Shown: positions 18,760-28,534, counted from the stretch's first letter. The stretch is DNA of 64,000 nucleotides from Clostridium sp. D53t1_180928_C8 (GCF_015667795.1 NZ_JADPEL010000007.1:62001-126000), one strand, 5' to 3'. Translations and numbers: made by a program. Notes: generated by a model from the sequence alone, not told the origin.

Positions 18760-19461
18760 AGAATGCGGTGTTATAACTTAACAGAATTGAAAATGAGAAG
18801 GAGATTAATATAGGTTCACCACCATGAAAAAATATAAACAATTAATGTTCGTGTTTTATAGCCATAAAACTTTTAATGAAATATTTCAAGATAAGTTTAG
18901 TAGAAATACGAATAAAAGTATAATTGATAGCAATAATGTACAAGCTATCTATAAGCCTATATAATAAGAGTAATATAATACCAAATCTATATAAGTAAGG
19001 CTAAAAATAAGAAAAAATATAAAAGAATTAAACTGGAAAAAAAGTTCGATAGAATCAATTTCTAAAATAATACATATTTTCGGATTGATGAAAAATTTTA
19101 GAGATAAAGCTGAGCTTAAAAGATATTATGAATATATGGTAAATCATTGCTAACATCTTTTTTACTTTATTTTTTCTAGGAGTTCTTTTATGTGTTGAAC
19201 CAATTTCTTAAGCAGTAGTATTTAATTTTTTAAGTCAGTAATACTATTGACTAGCACTAACATTATTATCTTTACGATAACTTTTGAAATTAATACTGCT
19301 TGCTTCACAAGTGGTTATACGTTCGGCCAATATTTGAGCTAAGTTACTTTTTATTGACATAAAAAATAATATTCACTATAAATTAATTTCTATATTTATA
19401 GTGAGTGATGTAGTTAAAAACAATTATAGATGTCATATTTTGAATCACTTACATTCTTGAT
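18760..19461. other. Non-coding, decayed DNA inside the island
   Basis: About 700 bases with only short open frames: a 46-codon frame from ATG at 18824 (ribosome site too distant), a frame without start at 18995-19153, and a 38-codon minus-strand frame at 19244-19360. None resembles a known family well enough to call. Stop-rich content fits erosion of former genes. Confidence 0.45.
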
Positions 19462-19866
19462 ATGACTATAAATATTAAATTGCGAGTGGAGTATAAAAAA
19501 GTTTTGCAATTTGTAGGGAATACGACCGAGAGAATAATTACAAGGGTTGGAGTTGCTTATTGCTTGGAAGATGATAAAGATTATCTTATTGGTGAAATAT
19601 TTGATGTTTAAGGAATGGCAAATGATTATATTTCAGAGAGTTTGGTTGGTGGTTATCCAGTTAAGTTAGGGATTAAAAGTGGTGATGATTAATATATGGA
19701 AACTCAACTTGCACTTTGGAATAGTTATAAAAGATAGAGTGTTTATGATTTTCAAAGTGATAATAAGGATATTTTAAAAGCTATAAGAAGTATTTATGAA
19801 AGGTCTAAGTTAGTTGACTTAAGAAAGGTTGAAAGTTTGTTTATAGAATATTATTTAAAATGGTAA
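19462..19866 (+). pseudogene. Unidentified gene broken by three in-frame stop codons
   Basis: A single frame from ATG 19462 to TAA 19866 gives about 131 protein-like residues interrupted by TAA (19609), TAA (19690) and TAG (19735), with no frameshift needed. Readable parts include VLQFVGNTTERIITRVGVAY, ESLVGGYPVKLGIKSGDD and ILKAIRSIYERSKLVDLRKV. I do not recognise the family. There is no ribosome site. Confidence 0.5.
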
Positions 19867-20024
19867 AAAACAGAGTTGCAAAGTTGAAGAAATTTAATAT
19901 TTATATAATTATAAAATTATTATAGAAGAATGTTGTTGGTTATAATATGTGAAGCATTAAAAAATCAAAATTAAATTTATAAAAAAAGTTGCGGTGTATG
20001 GGTAATTATGGTAAGCTTAAGGAG

Positions 20025-20110
20025 AATTGAATAGGCAAACCTAAAGAAATTTAGGGACGCAAAGCTATAGGGACTAAGGTTTAATAACTATGTCAGCCAG
20101 TTGCCAAAGA
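20025..20110 (+). ncRNA. Cyclic di-GMP class I (GEMM-I) riboswitch aptamer
   Basis: The GEMM-I landmarks are in order: GGCAAACC (20034), a P2 hairpin CCTAAA-GAAA-TTTAGG with a GNRA tetraloop, the invariant GGGACGCAAAGC (20053-20064), the P3 arm with GGGACTAAGG, and the 3' element CAGCCAGTTGCC whose TTGCC pairs with the opening GGCAA. The aptamer is about 150 bases ahead of the M60 gene, with a terminator between. Class I elements with a downstream terminator are usually off-switches in clostridia. Confidence 0.9.
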
Positions 20111-20205
20111 GTGCATTATACTTTTTGTTAGTTAAATTTAAATTTCCATAAGATATATCTATTTGGTTGTATTTTTATTTAACAAAATACTTTGTGTATT
20201 TATTT

Positions 20206-20232
20206 AAGCTACTCTTTTAGGGTAGCTTTTTT
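20206..20232 (+). terminator. Expression-platform terminator of the c-di-GMP riboswitch
   Basis: AAGCTAC pairs with GTAGCTT, followed by a T run, 42 bases ahead of the M60 start. Ligand-dependent folding at this hairpin is inferred from its place. Confidence 0.75.
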
Positions 20233-20273
20233 AATGTACTTTTCTTGGGAAAACTTTAATGGGGGGAAAGCAT

Positions 20274-23200
20274 ATGTTAAAAAGAAAATTAGCAACACTT
20301 ATCTTAGCAGCTACTATAACTAATTTAGTTGCTACACCAGCTAATGTTTTTGCACAAGACTTAAGAAATGGAGAGGTTGTAAAAACAGTAGAAGATCAAA
20401 GTTCTCAAAAAGGAATTGATGCAATTGTATCAAATTTTGGAGTTAGTGATGAAAACCTACAGAAATATAATGAAGCGTTTAAAATTGATAACTCTAAAAT
20501 AATAAGAGCATCAAATACAGGAGGTACATCAAATAAAACAAATATAAATAATGTATTAGATGGAAGAGTAGATACATTTTGGGAATCAGGAAGCGTAAAT
20601 ACTAGTACATATAATAATGAAGTAGAATTTGAATTTGATGAAACAGTTACAATAAATAGAGTAGTTTATTCAGCAAAAAGAGGAACAAATAGAGGATTTA
20701 TTCAAGAATTTGAAATTTATGCTTCATCAATAAGTGAAGGTGAATTTGAATTAATATCAAAAGGACAAGCTACACCAACACAAGAAGCAGTAGAATTTAA
20801 GTTTAACCCAACTACAGTAAAGAAAATAAAAATTGTATATAAAAAGGGTGTTGAAGGATGGGCAGCAGCATCTGAGTTTGGATTCTATAAAGAAGATTCA
20901 GTAAAAAATAAGGTTCAAAGATTATTTACTGATAACACATATTCTGTAGTAAATGAAGAGTTTAATACAATAGATAAGATTGAAGCTTTAGAGCAAGAAG
21001 TAAAATCACATGTGTTATACAGTGATTTTAAAGAAGATATTGATAATGCTAAGCTTTTAATACAAAGGGGAGAAGTTGTGGCAACTGAAGCTAAGGTGTC
21101 AAAGTTTAAAGCAAGTGGAGATAACTTAGAAAGTTACAATAAGCAATTTAAGGTAAGTAGAGAAAGCATAATAAAGGCAAGTAATACAGGTGGAACATCA
21201 AATCAAACAAGAATTGAAAACGTATTAGATGGAAATTTAGATACATTTTGGGAATCAGGAAGAGTAAATACTAGTTCATATAACAATGAAGTAGAGTTTG
21301 AGTTTGATGAAGTTAAAAGAATAAATAGAATTGTTTATTCTACAAGAAGAAATATGAATAGAGGATTTGCTCAAGAGTTTGAGATTTATGCTTCACCAAC
21401 AACTAAAGGAGATACTTTTAAATTAATATCTAATGGTAAAGCTAATGTAACTCAAGATACTTTAGAATTTGAGTTTGATCCTACAGATGTAAAGAGAATA
21501 AAATTTGTATATAAAAAGAGTGTAGAAAATTGGGCAGCAGCATCAGAATTTGGATTCTATAAAGAAGATGTTATACAAGATAAAGTAGAAAGATTATTTA
21601 CAGATGAAACATTAAGTAAAGTATCTGATGAATTTAATACGATTGAAAAAATTAATGCTTTAGAAGAGGAAGTAAAATTACATCCGCTATATGAAGTATT
21701 TAAGGAAGATATAGAAAATGCAAAAATACTTTTAGAGCAACAAAAAAATGATGCTACAAAAGCAGATATAAGTAGATTTGATATTTTTTATGGTAATAGC
21801 TTAGATAACTATAATAGTAAGTTTAAAATGGACAATGCTAATATATCTAATATATATACTAATGGTGGAAATTTTGGAAGATATGCTGCCGATAGAATGT
21901 TAGATGGAGACATAAATACATTTTGGGAAACTGGTAAGCATAACTCAGATAGCTTTAAAAATGAAATAATATTTACATTAAAAGAAGCTACAATTTTAGA
22001 TAGAATGGTTTATAGATCAGCAGGGAATATAGTTGGTTTTGCAGAAGATTTTGAAATATGGGCATCTACTACAACTAAAGGAGATACATTCCAGTTAGTG
22101 ACTACAGGACAAGTAAATAGAACTAGCGATATGATGGAATTTAAATTTAATCCTACTAAATTTAAAAGAATTAAGTTTGTATATAATAAATCATATGGTA
22201 ATAATGCAACAGCATCAGAAGTAATGTTTTATAAAGAAGATATAGTATCTAAAAAGATAAGCAGTATATTTACTGATGGAACAATGAGTAAATTAAAACC
22301 TGAATATAATAATATGGAATCTATTATACAATTAGAAGCAGAGGTTAATAACCATCCATTAAGAGAAATCTATATGAAGATAATAGAATTAGCTAAAGAG
22401 ATATTAGAAGGAAATGTTAATTACTCTGAAAATACATTTACATTAAAACAGCTTGGTGATACTCATTCAAAAGCAACTAGACAATTATCTATGTCAAGCT
22501 TAGGGAATGATTTTCAGTCAACAGGTATAGTTGCAAAGCCTGGAGAGGTGTTTAATATTTATGTTGAAATTGATGATGGAGCTCCAACACCAGAAATAGT
22601 ATTTACTCAACAAGAAGGTCATTATGGAAATTGGAGAAGAAATTATAAATTAAAAAAGGGGTTAAATACAATAGTAGTTCCAAAGATATATGATGAAAGA
22701 TGGAGTCAAAAGAGTACTCCAGGTGGAGCAGTATATCTAGTAAATAAATATACACCAGATAATCAAGGAAAGGCTCCAGTAGTTAGAATTGAAGGGGGAG
22801 AAAAATTCCCGCTATTTAACGATGGTGATAATGTAGAGAAATTCTTAGAAGAGCTAAAGGTATATACAGAAAAATTAAATCAAAATCCAGATACTATGGT
22901 AGATATATTTGAATATAACTCAAAAAGAGTTATGTTTACTGGTACAGCAAAAGCTGCATATCAAGTTTATATAAACGAAGGTGTAGATGTTAATGAAAGT
23001 ATTAATGTATGGAATGATAATCTTGAACAAGGTTTTAAATTTGCAGGATTAAAGGATGATCCAAGTGATCCAGCTAATGATTCTACAAATATTAGAGCTA
23101 CAATGAGATTAATGCAACCTTTTGGGTCAGCTTATGCTGCAGGTGATCATATGGGATATCAAAGACATGTAATGCCTGTATTCTTAAGAACTGATATATC

Positions 23201-25388
23201 AAGTATAAAGAGTATAGTATGGGGAACAATGCATGAGACAGGTCACCAAATGGATATACCTGCAAGAACTTGGGGAGAAATAACTAATAATATGTGGGCA
23301 AACCAAGCTGCTATAAGAACTGGAAGAGGAGACTCTGTAGATTATAATTCTATTTATAAAAATTTGGCTCCGGAAGAAAGCTTAAAAGGATTTGAAGAGT
23401 TTGGTTACTTTGAAAAGCTAGGAGTGTTCTGGCAGTTACAAATAATGAAGGATACTTATTGGGCAGAACTTGAAAGTATGTATAGAGAAAGAAAGCCTAG
23501 TGTAAAAGATTATCAAGAAAAGAAAGATATATTAGCTAAGTACTCATCAGAAATAATGGGAGTAAATTTAACTAAATACTATGAAAAGTATAAATTCACT
23601 TTATCAGAAGAATGTAAGGCAGAATTAGCTAAATTACCTGATTTGGATGTTAAACCATGGTATTTACACACTACTGCTATGAATTATGCGGGTAATGGAT
23701 TTAATAATGATATTAATATTTCAGTAAAATCTACTTTAGATGAAGCTAATAAAACTGCTACTTTAAAATTTAATATAGATGAATCAAATAAAAATGATTT
23801 ATTAGGATATGAAATTAAAAAGGATGGCAAGGTTATAGGATTTACTGTAGGAAATAGTTTTATTGTAAAAGATGTAGATGTAAATCAAAATGCTAGCTAT
23901 GAAGTAATTGCTTATGCAAAAGATTTATCAACAACTAAGGGAATAGTAGTAAATACATTCACACCTTCATTAATAGTTAAACAAGATACTATTTCAGTTG
24001 CCGTAAATGAGCAGATTAATTATAAAGAATATGTTAAGGCATTAAATTATTTAGGTAAAGATATAAGTAGTAATATACAGTTTGAAAGTGATGTTAATTT
24101 AAATAAAGTAGGAATTTATAATGTTACTTGTACTGTTACAGATAGAGATATTACTGTAAGTGATAATATTAAAGTAGAAGTGGTAAGTGGATATGACTAT
24201 CTATCAGATTATGAGTGGAAAAGTGCAACTACAGGATATAGTCCTAGTCCTGCAAGAAGAAATAAAAATATAAAAGTTAGACAATTGGGTGAAATAAAAA
24301 CTTTTGAAAAAGGTTTTGGAGTTCATGCAAATGGAAAGATAGTATATGATTTATCAGATAAAAATTATGAAAGATTTGAAGCAATACTTGGAGTAGACAT
24401 GGGAATAGTAGCTCAAAATAATACAAGTATAGAGTTTAAAATTATTGCAGATGGACAAGTTCTAGCTTCTACTGGTATTATAAAGCATGCTAATGATGCA
24501 GTTTACGTAAATGTTCCTATAGAAGGTGTACAGGAGTTAGTATTAGAAGTTAGTGGTGGGAAAGATGGAATATCTTGTGACCATGCAGTAATAGCTAATC
24601 CAAAACTTATTAAGCATAATGTCGAAGAACAAATTAATAGAGAAGAATTAGATTCATTAATTACAACTATTAATGGATTAAATGGTGAAGATTATACGGT
24701 AGATAGCTTTAATAATTTACAAGTTGTTTTAGCAAATTTAAATGAAGCGTTACTTGATGGTTATAATCAAGAAGAAGTAAATTTACTAACTTTAGATTTA
24801 AGGAAAGCTTATGATGCTTTAGAAGAAAATGTTGATTTATCTAAGGTAATAAATATTCCAGATTCTAATTTAAAGAATATTATAAAAGAAGAACTGGGAT
24901 TAACAGGGAATGATATAACTATTAGAGATATGCATGAATTAATTACATTAACATGTGGATTTAAAAGAGATAGCATCAGAAGCCTAGAAGGATTACAATA
25001 TGCTAAAAACTTAGAAGTATTAAATATTTCAGATAATGAAGTAAGAGATTTATCACCACTTAAAAATTTGAAAAAATTAACTATGTTAAACATAGAGCCA
25101 CAGTTTATAGTTAATGGAATGTTATATGAAGATAATAAAAATATTACATTTAAAGATGGTGTGATAAATAGAAAGGGAGAAAAAGTTCTACCTAAAGAAA
25201 TAGCAATATCTAATAATGTTACTAATGAAGAAACAACATTTAATATACAAGATGTAATAAAAGAAGATGGAAGCATATCATTTACTACAGAAAAGTTAAC
25301 TGTTGGTTATTATAGTTTAGTTTTAGTATATGAAAATAAGGAAGATAATCATAGTGTATACTCTTATTATATGTTCCAAGTAAATTAA
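20274..25388 (+). CDS. Secreted M60-family metallopeptidase with three F5/8 type C, NPCBM and FIVAR modules
   Basis: Large secreted enzyme (1704 residues) that probably cleaves O-glycosylated host proteins such as mucin. Order: signal peptide (1-28), three F5/8 type C (CBM32-like) modules at about 71-205, 295-430 and 520-655 (each with a LDG..DTFWESG-type motif), the M60 domain about 718-1140 with zinc motif HETGH (987-991), Ig-like linkers, an NPCBM carbohydrate-binding module about 1308-1448, FIVAR about 1460-1520 and a short leucine-rich segment about 1525-1600. No LPXTG or membrane anchor is seen, so it is released or held by sugar binding. Start at 20274 follows GGGGGGAAA; the ATG at 20259 overlaps that site. 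Modules 1 and 2 are close repeats at DNA level. Confidence 0.93.
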   Translation: MLKRKLATLILAATITNLVATPANVFAQDLRNGEVVKTVEDQSSQKGIDAIVSNFGVSDENLQKYNEAFKIDNSKIIRASNTGGTSNKTNINNVLDGRVDTFWESGSVNTSTYNNEVEFEFDETVTINRVVYSAKRGTNRGFIQEFEIYASSISEGEFELISKGQATPTQEAVEFKFNPTTVKKIKIVYKKGVEGWAAASEFGFYKEDSVKNKVQRLFTDNTYSVVNEEFNTIDKIEALEQEVKSHVLYSDFKEDIDNAKLLIQRGEVVATEAKVSKFKASGDNLESYNKQFKVSRESIIKASNTGGTSNQTRIENVLDGNLDTFWESGRVNTSSYNNEVEFEFDEVKRINRIVYSTRRNMNRGFAQEFEIYASPTTKGDTFKLISNGKANVTQDTLEFEFDPTDVKRIKFVYKKSVENWAAASEFGFYKEDVIQDKVERLFTDETLSKVSDEFNTIEKINALEEEVKLHPLYEVFKEDIENAKILLEQQKNDATKADISRFDIFYGNSLDNYNSKFKMDNANISNIYTNGGNFGRYAADRMLDGDINTFWETGKHNSDSFKNEIIFTLKEATILDRMVYRSAGNIVGFAEDFEIWASTTTKGDTFQLVTTGQVNRTSDMMEFKFNPTKFKRIKFVYNKSYGNNATASEVMFYKEDIVSKKISSIFTDGTMSKLKPEYNNMESIIQLEAEVNNHPLREIYMKIIELAKEILEGNVNYSENTFTLKQLGDTHSKATRQLSMSSLGNDFQSTGIVAKPGEVFNIYVEIDDGAPTPEIVFTQQEGHYGNWRRNYKLKKGLNTIVVPKIYDERWSQKSTPGGAVYLVNKYTPDNQGKAPVVRIEGGEKFPLFNDGDNVEKFLEELKVYTEKLNQNPDTMVDIFEYNSKRVMFTGTAKAAYQVYINEGVDVNESINVWNDNLEQGFKFAGLKDDPSDPANDSTNIRATMRLMQPFGSAYAAGDHMGYQRHVMPVFLRTDISSIKSIVWGTMHETGHQMDIPARTWGEITNNMWANQAAIRTGRGDSVDYNSIYKNLAPEESLKGFEEFGYFEKLGVFWQLQIMKDTYWAELESMYRERKPSVKDYQEKKDILAKYSSEIMGVNLTKYYEKYKFTLSEECKAELAKLPDLDVKPWYLHTTAMNYAGNGFNNDINISVKSTLDEANKTATLKFNIDESNKNDLLGYEIKKDGKVIGFTVGNSFIVKDVDVNQNASYEVIAYAKDLSTTKGIVVNTFTPSLIVKQDTISVAVNEQINYKEYVKALNYLGKDISSNIQFESDVNLNKVGIYNVTCTVTDRDITVSDNIKVEVVSGYDYLSDYEWKSATTGYSPSPARRNKNIKVRQLGEIKTFEKGFGVHANGKIVYDLSDKNYERFEAILGVDMGIVAQNNTSIEFKIIADGQVLASTGIIKHANDAVYVNVPIEGVQELVLEVSGGKDGISCDHAVIANPKLIKHNVEEQINREELDSLITTINGLNGEDYTVDSFNNLQVVLANLNEALLDGYNQEEVNLLTLDLRKAYDALEENVDLSKVINIPDSNLKNIIKEELGLTGNDITIRDMHELITLTCGFKRDSIRSLEGLQYAKNLEVLNISDNEVRDLSPLKNLKKLTMLNIEPQFIVNGMLYEDNKNITFKDGVINRKGEKVLPKEIAISNNVTNEETTFNIQDVIKEDGSISFTTEKLTVGYYSLVLVYENKEDNHSVYSYYMFQVN

Positions 25389-25398
25389 ATTTTAATAA

Positions 25399-25439
25399 AA
25401 AATATAACTGAAAAATTACTTTTCAGTTATATTTTTTTT
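25399..25439 (+). terminator. Terminator of the M60 gene
   Basis: AATATAACTGAAAA and TTTTCAGTTATATT pair with a 4-base loop, followed by T8. Confidence 0.92.
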
Positions 25440-25526
25440 GATTTATTAAGGAAGCACCACTTTACAAGTAATTAAAAAATAAATTCTAGAAAATATAATG
25501 AGCTAAACATTCAATCCCTGGACAAA

Positions 25527-25583
25527 CTAATCATAAGCCCAAAATACAACTAAGAACAGGAGTGTATTTGGCTTTATGATTAG
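25527..25583. repeat. Imperfect 21-base inverted repeat before the serine recombinase remnant
   Basis: CTAATCATAAGCCCAAAATACA (left) and TGTATTTGGCTTTATGATTAG (right) pair with two small slips around a 14-base loop. There is no T run, so it is not an evident terminator. It ends 46 bases ahead of the recombinase start and may be a recombination or regulatory site. Confidence 0.5.
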
Positions 25584-25628
25584 TATTAATAATAAATCAA
25601 AACTAATATTCAAAAGTGGGGTAAACAA

Positions 25629-25978
25629 ATGAGTAAAGTTGTAGGATATTGCAGAGTTTCTACAAAAGGTAAGCTTGAATGGAATTCTATTGAAGAACAA
25701 AAGAGAAGTATTAAAGAAAGATATTCAAATGCAGAAATAGTTGAAGAAAGTTATAGTGGAGTAAAAGAAAGACATTTAATGATGTACTATCATCACTTCA
25801 AGAAGGAGATACATTGGTAGTTACTAAACTAGATAGGTTCTGCAGGACTACAAAAGAAGGATTGGAGTATATAGACAAACTTATGAGTAAGGGTGTTAAT
25901 ATACATATTCTTAATATGGGCCTAATAGAAGATACTCTATTCTATGAGATATACACATTAAAGAGTAGGGGGATATGA
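25629..25978 (+). pseudogene. Serine recombinase (resolvase/invertase) N-terminal domain, frameshifted
   Basis: MSKVVGYCRVSTKG with the catalytic-Ser context (RVST) opens a resolvase catalytic domain; the frame fails near 25770 and the match continues in the neighbouring frame as FNDVLSSLQEGDTLVVTKLD, RFCRTTKEGLEYIDKL and SKGVNIHILN, then stops at 25976. A single-base deletion explains it. The C-terminal DNA-binding domain is missing. GTGGGG lies ahead of the ATG, so it was once expressed. Confidence 0.85.
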
Positions 25979-26198
25979 TGTTATAGCAAGAATTTCAGAT
26001 ATAGAAGTGTTAAAAGAAAAATTAGTAATTGGTTATATTGAGTGTAAAGAATTATAGAAGTTAGATAAACAAGAAAAGTTGAAGGGGAATCCATTAAAGG
26101 TATTTGAGACTTGTTTTAAGAGAGTTTGCAAATTTGATAAACATAAGATTGGGAGAAAGGGCTATTATAACATAGAAGAAGTATTTATAATTTTATAA
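25971..26198 (+). pseudogene. Unidentified gene fragment with one in-frame stop
   Basis: One frame reads YDVIARISDIEVLKEKLVIG, a TAG, then NPLKVFETCFKRVCKFDKHK and IGRKGYYNIEEVF before a TAA. It has no start codon or ribosome site. I cannot name the family; its place directly after the recombinase remnant suggests eroded mobile-element or phage content. Confidence 0.4.
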
Positions 26199-26247
26199 AA
26201 AATAGTATTATTAAAATATATAAATGTGGTAATTATTAAAAAAAAGG

Positions 26248-26289
26248 TATACGAATATTATAAAAAGTATTGTAAAAAATATTCGTATA
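26248..26289. promoter_or_regulatory. 12-base perfect inverted repeat upstream of the 5'-nucleotidase, candidate operator
   Basis: TATACGAATATT (26248-26259) and AATATTCGTATA (26278-26289) are separated by 18 bases; the centres of the arms are 30 bases apart, about three helical turns. There is no T run. A single ATACGAATATTATA copy also occurs ahead of the YibE/F gene at about 50100. Confidence 0.45.
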
Positions 26290-26356
26290 TTGTAAAATTC
26301 TTAATATACAAAAAGACATAGGGCTATTTGTCTTGAATATTTTAAGGGGGACAAAA

Positions 26357-28516
26357 ATGTTAAAAAATAAAGGTAAATTAATTGCGCTTATAACTACACT
26401 TACTATTAGTGCTGGATTAATAACACCAGTAAAAGTGGTTAAAGCAGATGAAATTAATGTTGAAGTAGTTCAAAATATTGAAAATGAAATTTTAAGTGAA
26501 GAGGAAAATAGCGATAGTAAATCTTCAAATAAAGTTGTAGAAATCTTAAGCTTTAATGATTTTCATGGAAATGTATTAGAAAGTGGAAAAAATATTGGAG
26601 CTGCAAAGTTAACAGGGATTATAAAAGAATATCAAAAAAGAGATGAAACAAGTGATACATATGGGGTAGCCACAGTTTCAGGTGGTGATATATATCAAGG
26701 AACAGCAATTTCGAACATATTATCAGGAGAACCTGTTAGTAAAATGCTTAAAGAAATTGGAATAGTAGCATCTGCTATAGGTAATCATGAGTATGATTGG
26801 GGTTCAGATAAAATAAAACCATGGGCAGAGGAAGCAGGCTTTAAGTTTGTAGCTGCAAATTTAATTGATGAAACTACTGGAGTAGCACCAGAATATGCAG
26901 AGCCTTATGTAATGACTAATGTTGATGGAATTAACATTGCTTTTATAGGTATTGCAACACCAGAAACATTAACAAGTACAAAAGCAGAAAATGTTGTAGG
27001 ATTAAAATTCTTAGATATAGTTGAAACAATTGATAAGTATTCAGAAATTGTTAGAGCTGAAGGTGCAGATATAGTAGTTGCATTAACTCACTCACCAGCT
27101 TTAGAAAATAGTGATGGAAGTATAACTGGTGAAGCAGCAGAAATAGCGAAAAACGCTGCTGATATTGATGCAGTAGTTGCTGCACATAATCATAAGTTTG
27201 TTGATGGATTTGTAAATAATAATAATACTGGAAAAGATGTACCAGTTGTTCAAGCAGGATATAATGGTAGAGGATTATCAGTAATTACATTTACCTTTGA
27301 TGAGAATGAGGAAATATTAGGTGTAGAGGCTAATACTAGACAGTTTTATGCTGAAAGTACTACAAATGAATTTCCTATAGATAAAAATGTTGAACAAACT
27401 ATAGCTAAATATAATGAACAATTAGCACCAACATTATTAACAGAAGTAACAGAATTAAACTTTGATTTAGATCACGATAGATATGCAGGGGTTACACCTC
27501 TTGGGGTAACGGTTGCAGAGGCAATGAGACAAGCGGGTGGAACACAAGTAGCAATTGCTAATGGTGGAGGAATTAGAGCACCTTTAACAAAAGGAACATT
27601 AACTCTTGGAGATATGTATACAATATTACCATTTGATAATAATGTAGTTACAATGAAAGTAACAGGAGCTAAATTAAAAGAGTTAATTCAACATGGAATT
27701 AATCCAGATGGATTTGGATGGGGACAATATTCAGGTTTAACGGTATGGTATGATTCAGAAACTGATGAAATAACTTCAATGAGATTATCAGATGGAACTA
27801 AAGTTGAAGAAGATAAGTATTATACTTTAACAAGTATTGACTTCTTAATGACTGGTGGAGATAGTTATAACTTTGATGGTCATATTGATCCTGTTATTAT
27901 TGGAGAAATGAGAGATATTGTTATTAATCAATGGGAAAATGGTATTGATAAGTTGAATTATAATTTATTAATTGATGGTAAAGATACAGCAGTTATTCCA
28001 GAAGCTATGTCAGGTATTATAGATACAACTATAGTTACATTAATAAATGGTGACGGAAGTTATGAAAGTCCATTGGAAATGAAAATTAATGATGTTGAAA
28101 TTAATAAGATAAAATCTTTCTTAAATAACTTAAAGCAATTAGGTAATATAGAAATTGAAACAGAAGAAAATGGTGAATACACAGTATTCAAAATAAAGAT
28201 TTCATTAGCTGATAAATCATTAGAAAATCTTTATATTACATTTAATGTAGATAATACATCAGTAGAAATCATAGAAGCAGTAAATGAATTAAAAGAAAAT
28301 AACTCAGTTGATCCTAATCCAGAAGAAACTCCAGAAATAAAGCCAGAAGTAGTTCCTGGTGGAAATGGAAATAATACAGGAAGTAATAATACTGAAGGTG
28401 TTAATAAACTACCTCAAACTGGAGCGCCAATATCTTCTATTCAAGTTATACTTATAGCATTAGTTATAACAAGCGTTGGGTTTGTATTTTTAAAGAAAAA
28501 AGAGAATATTGCATAA
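26357..28516 (+). CDS. Cell-wall-anchored 5'-nucleotidase / 2',3'-cyclic phosphodiesterase (UshA/CpdB-like)
   Basis: Extracellular bifunctional metallophosphatase that would strip phosphate from nucleotides at the wall. Signal peptide 1-31; metallophosphatase domain about 55-300 with SFNDFHGN, GNHEYDWG and AAHNHKFVDG metal motifs; 5'-nucleotidase C-terminal domain about 330-540 with NGGGIRAPLTKG and LPFDNNVV; a poorly defined stretch about 560-660; then Asn/Gly/Pro linker, sortase signal LPQTG (685-689), hydrophobic helix and basic tail. The ATG at 26357 follows AAGGGGGAC; an upstream in-frame TTG lacks a ribosome site. The BMP nucleoside-binding lipoprotein is next, giving a plausible nucleotide-scavenging pair. 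Confidence 0.94.
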   Translation: MLKNKGKLIALITTLTISAGLITPVKVVKADEINVEVVQNIENEILSEEENSDSKSSNKVVEILSFNDFHGNVLESGKNIGAAKLTGIIKEYQKRDETSDTYGVATVSGGDIYQGTAISNILSGEPVSKMLKEIGIVASAIGNHEYDWGSDKIKPWAEEAGFKFVAANLIDETTGVAPEYAEPYVMTNVDGINIAFIGIATPETLTSTKAENVVGLKFLDIVETIDKYSEIVRAEGADIVVALTHSPALENSDGSITGEAAEIAKNAADIDAVVAAHNHKFVDGFVNNNNTGKDVPVVQAGYNGRGLSVITFTFDENEEILGVEANTRQFYAESTTNEFPIDKNVEQTIAKYNEQLAPTLLTEVTELNFDLDHDRYAGVTPLGVTVAEAMRQAGGTQVAIANGGGIRAPLTKGTLTLGDMYTILPFDNNVVTMKVTGAKLKELIQHGINPDGFGWGQYSGLTVWYDSETDEITSMRLSDGTKVEEDKYYTLTSIDFLMTGGDSYNFDGHIDPVIIGEMRDIVINQWENGIDKLNYNLLIDGKDTAVIPEAMSGIIDTTIVTLINGDGSYESPLEMKINDVEINKIKSFLNNLKQLGNIEIETEENGEYTVFKIKISLADKSLENLYITFNVDNTSVEIIEAVNELKENNSVDPNPEETPEIKPEVVPGGNGNNTGSNNTEGVNKLPQTGAPISSIQVILIALVITSVGFVFLKKKENIA

Positions 28517-28534
28517 AATATTTTATATATTAAG

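Noticed and set aside
18824-18964. 46-residue frame beginning MKKYKQLMFVFYSHKT
   Set aside because: The AAGGAGA upstream is about 20 bases away, too far, and the region is full of decayed sequence.
18995-19153. Frame reading KNIKELNWKKSSIESISKII and FGLMKNFRDKAELKRYYEYM
   Set aside because: Protein-like but no start codon or ribosome site and no recognised family; left inside the decayed-region entry.
19244-19360. Minus-strand 38-residue frame MSIKSNLAQILAERIT
   Set aside because: Too short, no ribosome site, no family; could be a remnant.
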